Positions 46,981 through 59,575 are shown, counted from the stretch's first letter. The stretch: 64,000 bases of DNA from Phocoena phocoena (GCF_963924675.1 NC_089226.1:46145124-46209123), one strand, 5' to 3'. Notes: generated by a model not told the origin, from the sequence alone. Program-made: numbers and translations.

Positions 46981-49900
46981 TTTTATAGCTTTACTGAGGT
47001 ATAATTGACATATTTAATGTATACAATTTTGTTAGTTTTGACATAGGTATATATCTTTAAAATCATCAACATAATCAAGATAATGAACATATCATTATCA
47101 ATAACATACAGCATTTCTGTATTATTATTTTAATACTTGTAGAATCTATAGTGATGTCACCTCTCTCATTCCCACTACTGGCCGTTTGTATCCTATTTTC
47201 TTGATTAGTCTGAGTATAGACTTATTAACTGTATTGATTTTATCAAACAATGAGCTTTTGTTTGATTGATTTTCTGTTTTTCTGTTTTCTACCTCATTGA
47301 TTTCAATTTAATCTTTACTAATTCCTTTTTTCTGTTTGCTTTGGGTTTTTTTCCCTAGTTTCTTAAAGGTAGGAATTTAGGCCATTGGTTTAAGATTTTT
47401 TTCTTTTTCGATATAGATGTACGATGTTATAAATTTCCCCCTAGATCTGCTGTGTGTCCTAATTTTAATAAGGTGGGAATTCATTTTTGTTCCATTCAAA
47501 ATACTTTCTAATTTCTGATTTTGCTCCCTTCTATGATCCATGACTTAATTAGAAGTGTGTTATTTGGCTTCCAAATACTTGGGGATTTTCAGCTATCTTT
47601 CTGTTGTTACTGACTTATTTATTCTATTATGGTCAGAAAATACTTTATATGTATGACTTGATTATTTCCAGATTTATCAAAACTTACTTTATGTCCCAGA
47701 ATATGTTCCATATGTTTGGTAAATAGTCCATGTACATTTTTTTTTAAATGTGAATTCAACTGTTGCTGGGCAGAGGGTCAAGCTGCTTGACAATGTTGTT
47801 CCAATCTTCTAAATCTTTATTGATTTGTCTACTTGTTCAATCAATTATTGAGAGAAGCTATCAAAATATCCTGCTGTATTTATGGAGGTATCTCCACAAT
47901 CTCTCCTCACAGTTCTATCAGTTTTTCCTTGGCGTATTTTGAAGCTCTGTTACTAGGGGCATAAACATTTAGAATTACATCTTCCTTACCATGATGAAAT
48001 TACCTTCTTTATCTCTGATGATAGTCGTTAATCTGAAATCTATTTCATCTGACAGTAACTTCTGATTACTGTTTTTCCATTCTTTTACTTTTAACTGATT
48101 TGGTATTTATATTTGAAGTTCACTGCCTCTAGGCATCATATTGCTGTTTCTTGCTTTTGTATCATATCTGAAAATCTCCACCTCTTCATTTGGCATATTT
48201 AGATTGTTTACATTTAATGCGATTATTGGTAAGTTCAGAATTAAATCTATCATCTTGCTATTTATTTTTCTATAGTTTCTTGGTTTTTTTTTCTTCCTTT
48301 CTGCCTTTTTTGAATCAACTCCGTTTTTTTAATGATTCCATCTTCTCTCCATTGTTGGCTTCTTTGTTTAAAGGGTTTATAGTAAACATCTTTAAATTGA
48401 TACAGTCTCCACTCAAGTGATATTATACCACTAAACATACAATATGGACTGTTACAATAGTACACTTCCATTTCTCCCCCACCCCAACTTCTGTGCTATT
48501 GTTGTCACCTAGTATACTTTTATCTATATTATGAAACCACTATATTTTAAACATTTTTTCTTAAAAATGTATGTCTAAAATAGTTTTGACCTTTGTTTTG
48601 AAAGCTATTTTTGCTGGGTATCAATTTCTAGGTTGATGGATCATTTTATTTCAGTATTTGGCTCAATGAGTACCACTTCAAATGTCTTCTTACAATTTGA
48701 TTATGAGGTGCCTTGGAGTACTCTTCATGTTTCTTTTAAAAGGGTTTCATTAAGTTTCTTGGATCTGTGGGTTTATAATTTCCATCAAATTTGAAATTTT
48801 TTCAACCATAATTACATCAAATATATTTTCTTCTCTCTCCCCTTCCCCTTTGGGAACTCCAATTAATATATAGTAGGCCACCTGAAGTTGTCCCACAACT
48901 CACTAACGCTCTCTTTATTTTGCAAAAAAAATATTCTCTTTATTCTATGCTTCATTTTGGATCATTTCTATTATTAGGTCTTCAAGTTGACTAATATTTT
49001 CTTCTGTAATATATATGTCATTAATGCCACCCAGTACAGTTTCCATCTTACACACTCTAATTATCATCATTAGAAGTTTGATTTGGATTTTTTCCCTCTG
49101 TTTTCCATGTCTCTAACTCTTCTGAAACTATGGAATTCACTTGTAACAACGCTTTTTTAATGTCTTTGCCTGCTAATTCTAACAGCTTTGTCAGTTTTGA
49201 TTTGGTTTTAACTGACTGATTATCTCCTCATTATGGGTCAAATTTTCTTGTTTCTTATTGCATGCCTTGTAATTTTTATTGGATATCAGACATTCTGAAT
49301 TTTACCTTGGTGGATGCTGGATATTTTTGTATGCCCATAAATCTTGAGTTTTGTTCTGGGTCACAGTTATTTAGAAACAGTCTGATCCTTTAAGGACTTG
49401 CTTTTAAGATATTTTAGGAGGGAGTGAAGTAGTGCTCAACTTAGGGCTAATTATTCCCCACTGCTGAGATAAGACCCTTATGTGTACTCTCCCCAATGCC
49501 ACATGAATCTTGAGATTTTCCAGTCTGGCTGATAGGAACAGACACTATTCCTGCTGCTGCTTGAGTGCCAGCACTCAAGCACCTCTAATCCTTTCAGGTC
49601 ATTCTTTCTTTGACCTGGGGTATCTTCCTCATGTGCATGCCCTAATCAGTAAACAGCTGAATGCTTTCCTCTCTAGTCTTCGGTGGACTCCATCCAGCAT
49701 GGCTCCCCTCTCACTCTCCACTCTTGTTTCTTCAACTCAGAAAGTCCTCTAGACTTTGCACGAATGTCTCCTCTTTGATCCAAGCCTGGAAATTTTCTCA
49801 AGGCAGTAAGCTAGCATAATCATAGACTCATTTCATTTGTTTCCCATTCTCAGGGATCTCTGCCCTTCAGTGCCTAATTCCAGGATTGGAAAACCATTGT

Positions 49901-49981
49901 TTTATAAGTTTTGCCCACATTTTGGCTGTTTCAGTTGGAAAGGTAAGGATTACCTTTATTATGTCATAGCCAGAAGCAGAA
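46981..49981 (-). mobile_element. HAL1-like L1M element, about 3.0 kb
   Basis: Plus-strand order is: 3' UTR complement ('ttatagctttactgaggtat'), then sequence matching the ORF2 endonuclease region in complement (47150-48260, including 'tagattgtttacatttaatg'), then ORF1/5' UTR-type text ('aggtcttcaagttgactaat', 'attggatatcagacattctg', 'ccagtctggctgataggaac') to 'agccagaagcag'. The reverse-transcriptase part of ORF2 appears absent, as in half-L1 (HAL1) elements. It is heavily mutated with no intact frame. A 17-bp TSD-like pair flanks it (46964-46980 and 49982-49998). Confidence 0.75.
49559..49580 (+). repeat. Perfect 10-bp palindrome with 2-bp spacer
   Basis: GCTTGAGTGC, CA, GCACTCAAGC, inside the 5' part of the HAL1-like element. 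Confidence 0.85.
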
Positions 49982-50165
49982 TGTGATTATTTAAATTTAA
50001 ATTAATTTTAAAAACTAATATTAAATTCAGTTCCTCATCCACACTAGCCATATTTCATGTAATCAACAGCCATATGTGGTAGTGGATACAATAATGGACA
50101 AGGAGATATAGAACATCTCCATAATTGCAAAAGGTTCTATTAGACCTGTCTGGCCAGTAAATGAC
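49982..50165. repeat. hAT fossil, right part
   Basis: 'tttaaatttaaattaatttt', 'attcagttcctcatccacac', 'tagccatatttcatgtaatc' and 'ggttctattagacctgtctg' complete the element begun at 46930. The minus-strand frame at 50055-50369 partly overlaps it and is not a gene. Confidence 0.65.
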
Positions 50166-50554
50166 ATTTTCACTGTGCATTGTGGTAATGTTATTACACT
50201 TATATTCTAACTTTAGCTGTAAATTATACATCTGAACACATCTATTTTTATACTTTACATTTTTATGTCTAAAGCAACACATAAAATAATCATACCACAG
50301 TTTACTCATTTGTGGAAATAATACACTGTTATCTACTACATATATTGAAAGCATTAAATGAGATAACATACATAAAGTCTAATAGAGTGACTAGTACATC
50401 ACAGATGCTCAAGAAATGGTAACTACTGACAAAAAATAATTTCTCTGTAATTCCCTCCCATTTCACAACCATTGCGCAATACACTTACACAGGATAAGTA
50501 ATTTTGAAATTGCTATTTTCACTTTGATTTTTATTTTTAATTCAAAAAGTAATG

Positions 50555-50885
50555 AAGGGCATGCTACAATATGAATGAACTTCAGAAGCACTAAGTGAAG
50601 GAAGCTAGTTACAAAAGACCACATGTTGTATGATACCATTTATCTGAAATTCTAGAATAGACAAATCTCCTTACAGAAAGTAGAATGATGGATGTCTAGA
50701 GCTAGAGGAGTGAGGGGTAATAGGGAGTTTGCTCATGGTATAAGGTTTCTTCAGGGGGCAATGAAAATGTTCCAAAATTAGACTGTATGGATATGTGCAC
50801 AATTTTGTAAATATACTAAAAACCCATGGAACTGACATTTTGAACTGGTAAATTTTAGAGCATGTAAATTACTTCTCAAAAACAC
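50555..50885 (+). mobile_element. Old L1 3' end
   Basis: 'atgaatgaacttcagaagca', 'gaccacatgttgtatgatac', 'catttatctgaaattctaga' and 'gagcatgtaaattacttctc' are the terminal part of an L1M-type element. Confidence 0.85.
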
Positions 50886-53364
50886 TTAAAACTGGCTTTT
50901 TACAAATTAATACATGTACATGATAGAAACAAAAATTCAAAGTGAATGATAAAAATACAATGAAAGGGAAGTTCCCTTCTATCCAGATCTCTGGTATTCT
51001 GTATAGAATTTTGTATGTGTGTGCGTACATTTGTACAAAGATACATGCCAAATAAAGACGTTGTTTTATACTTTTCTTTTAAATTTTACACACACACACA
51101 CATGTTTATTTAAACAGTCTATGAATAGAGTGGATGCTACATATATTGAATACTAAAGTATACTTTGTAAACTTGCATACCTATATCTCTGGAGGTAAAT
51201 TCTTAAAACTGAATTCTCTGTATCAAGGGGTAGGTACATTTAAAATTTTGATACACTCCCATCAATAGTATATCAAAGTAGCCATATCCTTACATGAGCT
51301 GTTTCCCTATGTCCACAAAAACTGTGTTTTATCAAACTGTTTTATCCTTGCCAATGTGGTGGATGAAAGAAATGATACATCATAGCTGCATTCTTCTTAT
51401 GAGTGAAGTTGAGCCCCACAGGTTTATAAACCTTTTTGTTTGTTTTTTGGTCAGTTGGTTTAACCACTTTTTCATATCCTTTGTCTATTTTTGGTTTGTG
51501 AATCTTTTAGAAACCATTTTTATTTTTTGAAACTGAGTATACTTATGTGAAAACATAGAATTAATTTCATTATTATCTATTTGCACCAAGAATATGAGTG
51601 GTTAAATAAAAGTAATCATGTAATGGAAATCTCATAATGTACTACACCAAAAGAACATTTTAAGCCAAGTATACAGAAAGTATAACAAATAATGAGAAAG
51701 TAAAGTTCATTCAGCTGAAAAATAGTTTTCTCTGGAATGACTTTTCAGGAAGTGATAGATTTACAATACATGGATTCCTGTTAGAGAGCTTACAAAACTT
51801 TCAGGGAAAAACTGTACTATGGTTGTCAGCACTATGTCATGCAGAATTATATGAAAACTATCCCTGTCAACGCTCTAACAAAGAAACAATATCACCATAT
51901 ATGAATACTTTAAAAACCTAAAAATAACCAGAAATATAAAAAATGTGACTACCACCTGGTAAAGAAGGCTGTTTTTACCATCTAAGCCTCAAAATGGTTA
52001 AAACACATATCCTGAAGTCATTTTAAAGTCTACTAGAGACCTAAACAGATGGTGCATTTAACTACTTCCTACAACAGAAAGCTTCTGCTTTTCTTTAACA
52101 TACTCAATTAAATGTTCTTTAACCCTGCCCAGTGCCTTTGACCACTCCTGCTTGAATGTGTCCAAAGACAATGATGCTCTTTGCTGCCTGGCCTTCATTA
52201 CTCATCAAGTCTGTTTCCTCCCCATATTCACTGAGCCCCCTTCCTTCCATTATGAAAATAAATACTGAAATCTTGTCTCTGTTTTCTGGAAAAGAAGCAA
52301 TAGATTTCTCCTTGCTCCATGTGTACTTCATTCATATTTTAGCCATCTATCCATCCACCTGCTCATAAAAAGTTATCTGGTATCTATGTGTTACTAACAC
52401 TTTGTGCCTGAGCAAAGTCAAAAGGAAAAAGATACAGAGGTAAATAAGCTCCAGACTATCAAGAGACCACATGATCTTCAAGCAAAACAGAACAAACAAG
52501 GAACCACAAGTTCTTACCTTTGTTTATAAATTTATTTCAGTACTTGTTACATTGCCAGTGTGCTAGGGTAACAAAACTAGATAATATTGATTCTTGTTGC
52601 CCTTATGAGGTCTAGCAGAAATGCAGGCATATTAACAAATCATCCCAATACAACATGCTAGGACAGAATATTTACACCTCACCCTACAAGAGGTAGTCAC
52701 CAAAACATCTAATTATATTATTATTTTAATTACTCAGTATATATTTAGACAAAGCTTTTTTGTCTGTATACCTTTATGTCTCCACCAGAAGTTACTTAGA
52801 ACACAAAGTTCCCAAGAGCAATCTCTATTTCATCTAATTCCATATGTGGACAGATTCTTGATATACTATATAAGGTTTTTGATAATAATGTTAATTTCTA
52901 TTTATAGCAACCATCTTTCAAAAACCTAAATTGTACTCCCATTCGTATACTTTGTAAAGGCTGAACTTTAGACTCTATAAGCATTTTCAACTTTTCTGAA
53001 AACACAGACCATTACGTAGCCTCTTGGGGAAGTCATTCTCACTGGACCAATAAGTGTTACACAATTTGCAATGTATATATTTTGCTTTGAACACACAACA
53101 GATCATTATCATAATATTAATTTGCTTTTAAAAATGCATCGTTTTTGAGCAGTGGGATTCTTAAGTTAAATAACTATGCATTGTTTTATAATTTTTAAAA
53201 ATCCCTATACAATTCTAATCTCACATAATATACAGTACATCTTTATAATCTGTCCCTTTGTTTTGGATTAGCAGTTTTGCTTACTGAGTTTTTTTTTTTA
53301 AGTTTCCCTTCCTTGACAAAACAAATACAGGAAAAGTACAAAACACCTTATGGGGAATTTAGGG
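50886..53364. other. Mostly unique stretch
   Basis: The first 240 bases resemble an unassigned old repeat ('acatgtacatgatagaaac'). A MIR-like 3' end lies near 52525-52600 on the minus strand and creates a good donor look-alike (AAG then GTAAGAAC). The remainder, including frames at 51294-51530 and 52119-52368, has no recognised content. Confidence 0.4.
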
Positions 53365-53540
53365 CCACAAACACCAGGCTATTAGTAAGGAAGAAGTCTG
53401 AGGTCTCCAGATTAAGACTATAAACTTGATCAAGTCACTTCCATTCTTTGAGCCTTAAGCTTTTTATCTTTAAGAGAAGTTAGATCAATCTCTAGGATCC
53501 TTCAGAACTCTAAAATTCTGCGATTCCATGAGTCAAACTT
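53365..53540 (+). repeat. MIR-like fragment
   Basis: 'cttgatcaagtcacttccat', 'tctttgagccttaagctttt' and 'ggatccttcagaactctaaa' follow a MIR/MIRc type consensus. Confidence 0.65.
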
Positions 53541-54569
53541 TTTCAGTGTACAACAAAATTATTTCAAAGCAAACTGTCACTAATATATAATGAGACAAAT
53601 CTCAAGAGTATATGTATATACTCTCATATGTATAAGCAAATGAGAGCATTTTCTCTGACTGAATTGAATGTGGGGAATTATATTAAATACATCAACAACT
53701 TGGTCCTAGTCTCTTCCTTGCACTGCTCATTGTTCTTGATTTATACCTTCAAGGTCAGCAAACAAAGTCTGGCAATATATTAACCTTGAAATTTTCCAGT
53801 TGTAGAAACAGCTATGTTAGATAGTGGCTGGGAAGTACAGCTTATATGATGTCCTGTCCTTTTATGGTTAGTAGGTAAGCTGTATTTTGTCTTCCATAAA
53901 AGTGAAAGGATTTAAAGTATATAACTATAGAAAATTTCAGTATGTAGTAATATAACCTGTAAATTACATTCCTTATTACAACACAATTCTAATTCTGCTG
54001 GCAAATTAAAAAAAAAAAAAAATCACAGCTTTAAATTACAACTCACTATTTAAAGGACTACAGATAAGGGTTTACACATGAAAAGAAATCAGTCTTTATT
54101 AAAAATTTAAAAGAAAATTTAATGGTCAAGTGAAAATCACCATGTGAATTCATTCATGGAACAAAATACTCACTGAAGTATGTTCTCTGAACTGGAACTA
54201 TAAAAACCAACTAGACATTATCACCAAACACACACAGCACTTTATTTACATCTCTCTTATTATCATGTAAAGGAAATGCAGTTATTGGAAGTAAAGGTTG
54301 TCCAATGACTTATATTTAAAAGTTATCGAGATATTCAGCTGCTTCTTTTCTTTCCCATAGCCATCTCTCTATTTTATGGTCAATTAGTTGGTCATTAAAA
54401 GTCATTAAAAATGCAAATCAAAACAAACAAGAAAGGAAATAAATATGTAAAGGAAGAGCAAGGAGCCAAAAAGAAACCATAGGAGAGTTTAAAGTCAAAG
54501 GTAAATCAAAAAAATAAAAAGGGCCAGAGAACATAGAGAAAGAGGAAAGTAGAGGATTAAACTAGATAA
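53541..54569. other. Unique AT-rich stretch
   Basis: Contains an A15 run near 54010. No exon or repeat family was recognised. Confidence 0.5.
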
Positions 54570-54805
54570 TGAACTACTATTGACTAACACTGCCAGGCAC
54601 TGTATATTTTTAAAAATATTACCACTAATCGTATAATAGCTCTTCAACGTAGGTTTTTAATCACTTCCATTTTAAAGATGAGGCAATTGGACTCAGAAGG
54701 TAAGTTACTCGCTTAAAATCACAAAATATTTAAGTGGCTGAACTAAGACTCAGAGCTAGGACTACCTGATTTCAAATTCAAGGCTTTCAATTATATCCCT
54801 CTGCC
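54570..54805 (-). repeat. MIR, reverse orientation
   Basis: 'aacactgccaggcactgtat', 'cacttccattttaaagatga' and 'gtaagttactcgctt' follow the MIR reverse complement. The GTAAGT here belongs to the repeat. Confidence 0.85.
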
Positions 54806-54984
54806 TCTAGAAAATTTTTACTGATGTTGATTTAGTAGCTACTGTGTTTCCAAGGTAGGGATAATCCCCATAATGCTTCCTATACATATATATGTATATT
54901 TTTAGTAAGTGTCATTTTAAAAAAAGAAAGGAGTGAGGCAAAATCTTTCAGAGTTCAGTATAATAATTAAAATAATAGTGTAAC

Positions 54985-55200
54985 AATAATATCAACTGCT
55001 GCTGTTACTGAATGCTCACTATATGTCACATGCTGTATTCAGTGCTTGACATACATCACTTTACATGATCCTCAAAATAGTCTTGTAATGTAGGGGTTAT
55101 TATCCCCACTTCAGAGAAGAGGTTTAGAGAGACACAGACAATAATGGGATTGAGCCAGGTTTGGCAACCAGCTGTGATTCCAAAGCCCATGAGCTGTCAT
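54985..55200 (-). repeat. MIR, reverse orientation, second of a pair
   Basis: 'gctcactatatgtcacatgc', 'ttattatccccacttcagag' and 'gagccaggtttggcaacc' follow the MIR reverse complement. It sits 180 bp from the preceding MIR in the same orientation. Confidence 0.85.
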
Positions 55201-55320
55201 GGATTTCTCTCAAAGATTTCTTTAAAAACTCCCATTAAAGAATTACAGCTTTAACAAATTTCATTCAACTTAATCATGATAAAATAGTAGATAAAATGGT
55301 GGGCTAAGATACAGTCTCTG

Positions 55321-56181
55321 AAATGCAAATCAAAACTACAATGAGGTATCACCTCACATTGGTCAGAATGTCCATCATTTAAAAGTCTACAAATAATAAA
55401 TGCTGGAGAAGGTGTGGAGAAAAAGGAACCCTCCTACACTGTTAGTGGGAATGTAAATTGGTACAGTCACTATGGAAAAGAGTATGGGGGTTCCTTAAAG
55501 AACTAAAAATAGAGTTGCCATATGATCCAGCAATCCCACTCCTGGGCATATATCCAGAGAACACTATAATTCGAAAAGATACATGCACCCCAATGTTCAC
55601 TGCAGCACTATTTACTATAGCCAAGACATGGAAGCAACCTAAATGTCCACTGACAGATGAATGGATAAAGAAGATGTGAGATACACACACACACAAAGGA
55701 ATATTACTCAGCCATAAAAAAAGAATGAAATAATGCCACTCCAGCAACATGGATGGACCTAGAGATTATCATACTAAGTGAAGTAAGTCAGAAGGAGAAA
55801 GACAAATATCATATGATATCACCTATTGTGGAATCTAAAATACGACACAAATGAACTTACTTACAAAACAAAAAGAGACTCACAGACATAGAAAACAAAA
55901 CTTACGGTTACCAAAGGGGAAAGGAGGTAGGGGAGGGATAAATTAGAAGTTTGGGATTAGTAGATTAAAACTACTATATATAAAATAGATAAACAACAAA
56001 GTCTTACTGTATAGGACAGGGAACTATATTCAATATCCTGTAATAAACCATAATGGAAAAGAATATAATATATATATATAATATATATATAAACATGTAT
56101 ATGTATAACTGAATCACTTTGCTGTATGCCAGAAACTAACACAATATTGTAAATCAGCTATACATCAATAAAAAATAAAAA
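55321..56181 (+). mobile_element. 5'-truncated L1 3' end with TSD
   Basis: Begins in ORF2 ('caaatcaaaactacaatgag'), passes 'ggcatatatccagagaacac' and 'ggaatattactcagccataa', then the 3' UTR ('gggaactatattcaatatcc', 'tgctgtatgccagaaac') and an A-rich tail. TSD AAGATACAGTCTCTG (55306-55320) against AAGATATAGTCTCTG (56182-56196). Frames at 55442-55750 and 55458-55679 belong to L1. Confidence 0.96.
56062..56092 (+). repeat. (AT)n tract in L1 3' UTR
   Basis: Two TATATA runs separated by one shift, inside the L1. Confidence 0.85.
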
Positions 56182-56196
56182 AAGATATAGTCTCTG

Positions 56197-57937
56197 TGTT
56201 AAAGAGCTCACTATGTACATAATGAATCAGATTTAAGAAAAGCAGAGATGAAAAATTCCATAATCCTCAAAACTTCTATAAAATATTTATTCTAATAAAG
56301 AAAAACAGATCTAAGAAACACATTTTTAAAATTTTGAAAATAAGCCACCTAAATATTGCAATCAAAAACTTAAAAAACCTTACATGTTTACATATTAAGT
56401 GAGAAGAGAAAAAAGTTACACGAGCCAGTTTTCTAATATGTTTACATTAACTATGTAAGGGACCATTCTTTACCCTAATGCTGCCAAACATCTTACTTTC
56501 GCAATTCAGAAAACAAAACAAAAATACCTCCCATGTCATTCAGCACACGGAGGATAGAGAAAGGTTTTATATGGACTCAGAGCAAAGTTAAAGCTGAAAA
56601 AACATTGTGCTTTCAGCAGGGCAAGGTAGACGGGTCGCCTAAGTGAAACCTCATTATTATAAGTAGACAACTTGTAGTACGTTAGTTATTTTCATACAAA
56701 GGGTGGTATTCCCATTAACCTCAAATAAGAACCAGGCTTAGGGTGACATTATGTTTTTCCCTCAGAGACACTACAAAAATAAATAAGAGCTTCCAGATTA
56801 CTTCAGAGAGGTCACAGCAGGGCCACATACAAACAGCACATGGCAGCGCTGCAATTCAGATTTTTGTCATTTGATGAAGGTAAGAAAGACCATTAGCGTG
56901 AGGGTTATTGTAATTCTGACTAAGGTGGCCAGTAAGACAGCATTCACTGCTTCACCAAACCACACTGTGCTGCAGGCAAAACGCAAACAGCTGCCCTCCA
57001 GCTGAGTTCCACATGTTTGAGGTGTCCACTGAGGACTAACTCAATCCCAATACATAATCCACAACAAAACAGTCATCAACAGTAAGGAGTCGGATATATA
57101 TATATTCTCTTTACGGCTGTTTGAAACACAGCATATGTATCGATATCTACTCACTCATGTACTGTAAAACGGAATGATAGTTTTCCCAAATGCTGTGCCG
57201 TGTGCCCACACTCAAGTCATCTGCCAGTTCTTTGGGCACATGCCCATTCTGGAATTCATTTGAGAAAATACCTCCGTGATTAGGCATGGCTTTGCTCATA
57301 TCTGCCTTGGTTCTCACTATTTCTATCCAGCTGCAGATTCCTCTCTGCATACTCAGTTCCCACTGACTACCATTTCTTCAGGCAGGAAAGGTTCAGAACT
57401 AAACTTTTTTTCTAACGAGCATTTTAAAAAGGCTTAAAGCACAATGAAAGTGGGCATTACAAAAAAAACAGGAGGGCGGGAGGAGTGCATGAATTCTAAA
57501 TCAGATGAACTGTGGAAGACTTTTCAATCACCTGCTCCAAACTTATTCCACACAAAAGATTTTTTCCTTTTGCGCTTCCCCAGCTTATTACATCAAAGCA
57601 ACACAACAGATCAAGGTCTCTCAGCTGTGCTGGGTAACCTTAAGAAATCTTCTGTGCTTTTTTTTCCTCCCCAGTTAGCAAGACAGATTCAGTATCCAGT
57701 TTATCACTAACAAACATAATGATATTGAGATACACAGTTTTTCAAAATACCTTCAGAAGTTACTTTAACAGTATGTAGATAAGAGAACGATAAAAGAATT
57801 TAAAATCACTACTGATTTTTTTAAAATCCAAAGTCATCTTTGTTCAACAGCTAATGGGTCTAGGGCAATTAGAAGAAACTTAAGCGCTTATCAAATCTTG
57901 TTCCAACAATAAAAATGAATTAAAAATAAACACAGAT
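56197..57937. other. Unique stretch with an exon candidate
   Basis: No interspersed repeat was recognised over 1.7 kb. It contains the minus-strand candidate at 57155-57375. The plus-strand frame at 57444-57710 is unsupported. Confidence 0.45.
57155..57375 (-). other. Candidate exon, protein unrecognised
   Basis: On the minus strand an open frame (ATG at 57350, open upstream to about 57377) runs to a consensus donor ATGA|GTGAGT at 57154/57155. A possible acceptor lies at 57376 after 'cctttcctgcctgaag'. Alternatively it is a first exon using the ATG at 57350 or 57299. The predicted peptide has mixed, non-repetitive composition (for example MSKAMPNHGGIFSNEFQNGH), unlike the repeat-derived frames around it. 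Codon phase at the donor is 1. I do not recognise a family. It could be a real lineage-specific exon, an old pseudogene piece or chance. Confidence 0.25.
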
Positions 57938-57947
57938 AAAAAACCTA

Positions 57948-58290
57948 GGGGACTTCCCTGGTGGCACAGTGCTTAAGAATCCACCTGCCAATGCAGGGGA
58001 CATGGATTCGATCACTGGCCCGGGAAGTTCCCACATGCTGCGAAACAACTAAGCCCATGCGCCACAACTACTGAGCCTGCGCTCTAGAGCCCGTGAGCCA
58101 CAACTACTAAGCCCATGTGCCACAACTGCTGAAGCCTGCGTGCCTAGAGCCCATGCTCTGCAACAAGAGAAGCCACCGCAATGAGAAGCCTGTGCACCGC
58201 AACGAAGAGTAGCCCCCGCTTGCCGCAACTAGAGAAAGCCCACACGCAGCAACGAAGACCCAACGCAGCCAAAAAAAATAAAAATAAAAT
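57948..58290 (+). mobile_element. Long CHR-1-type SINE, copy 4
   Basis: GGGGACTTCCCTGGTGGCAC start, B box GATTCGATCA, full set of CHR-1 modules and 'acgcagcc' 3' end, A-rich tail. TSD AAAAAACCTA at 57938-57947 and 58291-58300. Confidence 0.95.
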
Positions 58291-58300
58291 AAAAAACCTA

Positions 58301-59371
58301 CTGCAACTGTAAAATCAAGTTTATATCCAGTATTAGCTATTAGTTACAGATTCCAAAATGATTAAAGAGAAGAGATTTATAGACTGGAGGTTATATCTAT
58401 CATGGAAAACTCTCTTCTGCTTTGTATTCTAGTTGCATGTGGTCAAGAGCTTGTAGGAAATCTGTGTACAGCCAGTTTTAAGGATGCATCTGGACCATAT
58501 GACCTAAAATGCAGGCAGGCAGGCAGTCTATCTAAAAGTCAAAACCAGAATTTTAGGCACTGATATCTAGAAATGTTTGTACAAACTCTTCATCCCTTAA
58601 AAGCACATTATTCTTACATTGCTAATGTGAAAATTTTGTTTGGATGGATGGATGGAGAGAGAGAGATTTTGGTTTATACGTACAACTCCTCCTCGGAATC
58701 CTCTTACCAAAGGATAGTATTCCATGAACCTTCTAAATAAACTCAAGATAATGTACCTGCAAATCTGAGTACAGTTTGTACTTGTAGAAACCTCCACCTT
58801 GTTTTTTATTTCTCTCCAACTTCTTTACTTTTTCGTAACGCCTGCATCTAAGAGAACTAGGAAGCTTCAGAATGAAGAATGTGATCCTCACATGTACTTT
58901 AGTTTCTCAATTATGTTCACAAGCTGATAATCATCTACTCTTATAGAAATTGTCATGAAAGAAAATATAAGTTTTGTTTTTTCTTCTCAATTTTTTTTTC
59001 TCCAAAAGATGTCATTAAAAGGCATGGGAAGAAATGAACAAAGGTTTTCTTAAGCTTTCTCATAATAGCATTCTTAATGTTCCCACAGTCTTTGCTAGTA
59101 GCAGTTAGCCCAGCTGCAGAGTTTTAGCTTACTTCTCCAGTATTACTTTATGAACATATCATATATGTTCATTTTTATTTACGAATACCAACAACATAAA
59201 TGTATACTTACTCTAGGTTATATTCCAAAGCGGTATCTTGAAAATGCAGGTTATTGGGCATACAGACATATGGGACATAGATCTCATGGTTAAGAAAAAA
59301 AGAAACATTCATTTTATTCATTCATTTAAATCATAGCCTTAAGTTTTTCTTTCATCTGACTCTCAGGTTTT
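58301..59371. other. Unique stretch
   Basis: Contains short (CAGG)n near 58512 and (GGAT)n(GA)n at 58639-58666. No exon or family was recognised. Confidence 0.5.
58639..58666 (+). repeat. (GGAT)n(GA)n microsatellite
   Basis: Three GGAT units, then about six GA units. Confidence 0.85.
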
Positions 59372-59381
59372 TCAAGTGGCT

Positions 59382-59575
59382 TTTTTTTTTTTTTTTTTCC
59401 GGTACGCGGGCCTCTCATTGTTGTGGCCTCTCCCGTTGCGGAGCACAGGCTCCGGACGCGCAGGCTCTGCGGCCATGGCTCACAGGCCCAGCCGCTCCGT
59501 GGCATGTGGGATCTTCCCAAACCGGGGCATGAACCCATATCCCATGCATCTGCAGGCGGACCCTCAACCACTGCG
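59382..59575 (-). mobile_element. Short CHR-type SINE, copy 11, 5'-truncated, reverse
   Basis: T17 tail on the left. On the right it stops at 'aaccactgcg', so about 15 bases of the usual 5' end ('gggcttccctggtgg') are missing. TSD TCAAGTGGCT at 59372-59381 and 59576-59585 abuts the truncation, so the shortening happened at insertion. Confidence 0.95.

Noticed and set aside
52515..52606. Minus-strand donor AAG|GTAAGAAC with an upstream acceptor after 'gcatttctgctag'.
   Set aside because: The enclosed sequence resembles a MIR 3' end and the signals arise from repeat text, so it was not kept as an exon.
54690..54700. GTAAGT donor-like sites at 14564, 46782 and 54691.
   Set aside because: All lie inside MIR or L2-like repeats, whose consensus contains this string.
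5606..57375. A single multi-exon minus-strand gene made from the candidates at 57155, 42279, 25262 and 5606.
   Set aside because: Reading phases do not agree across the chain (the last step meets a stop), and no promoter or poly-A site context was found.
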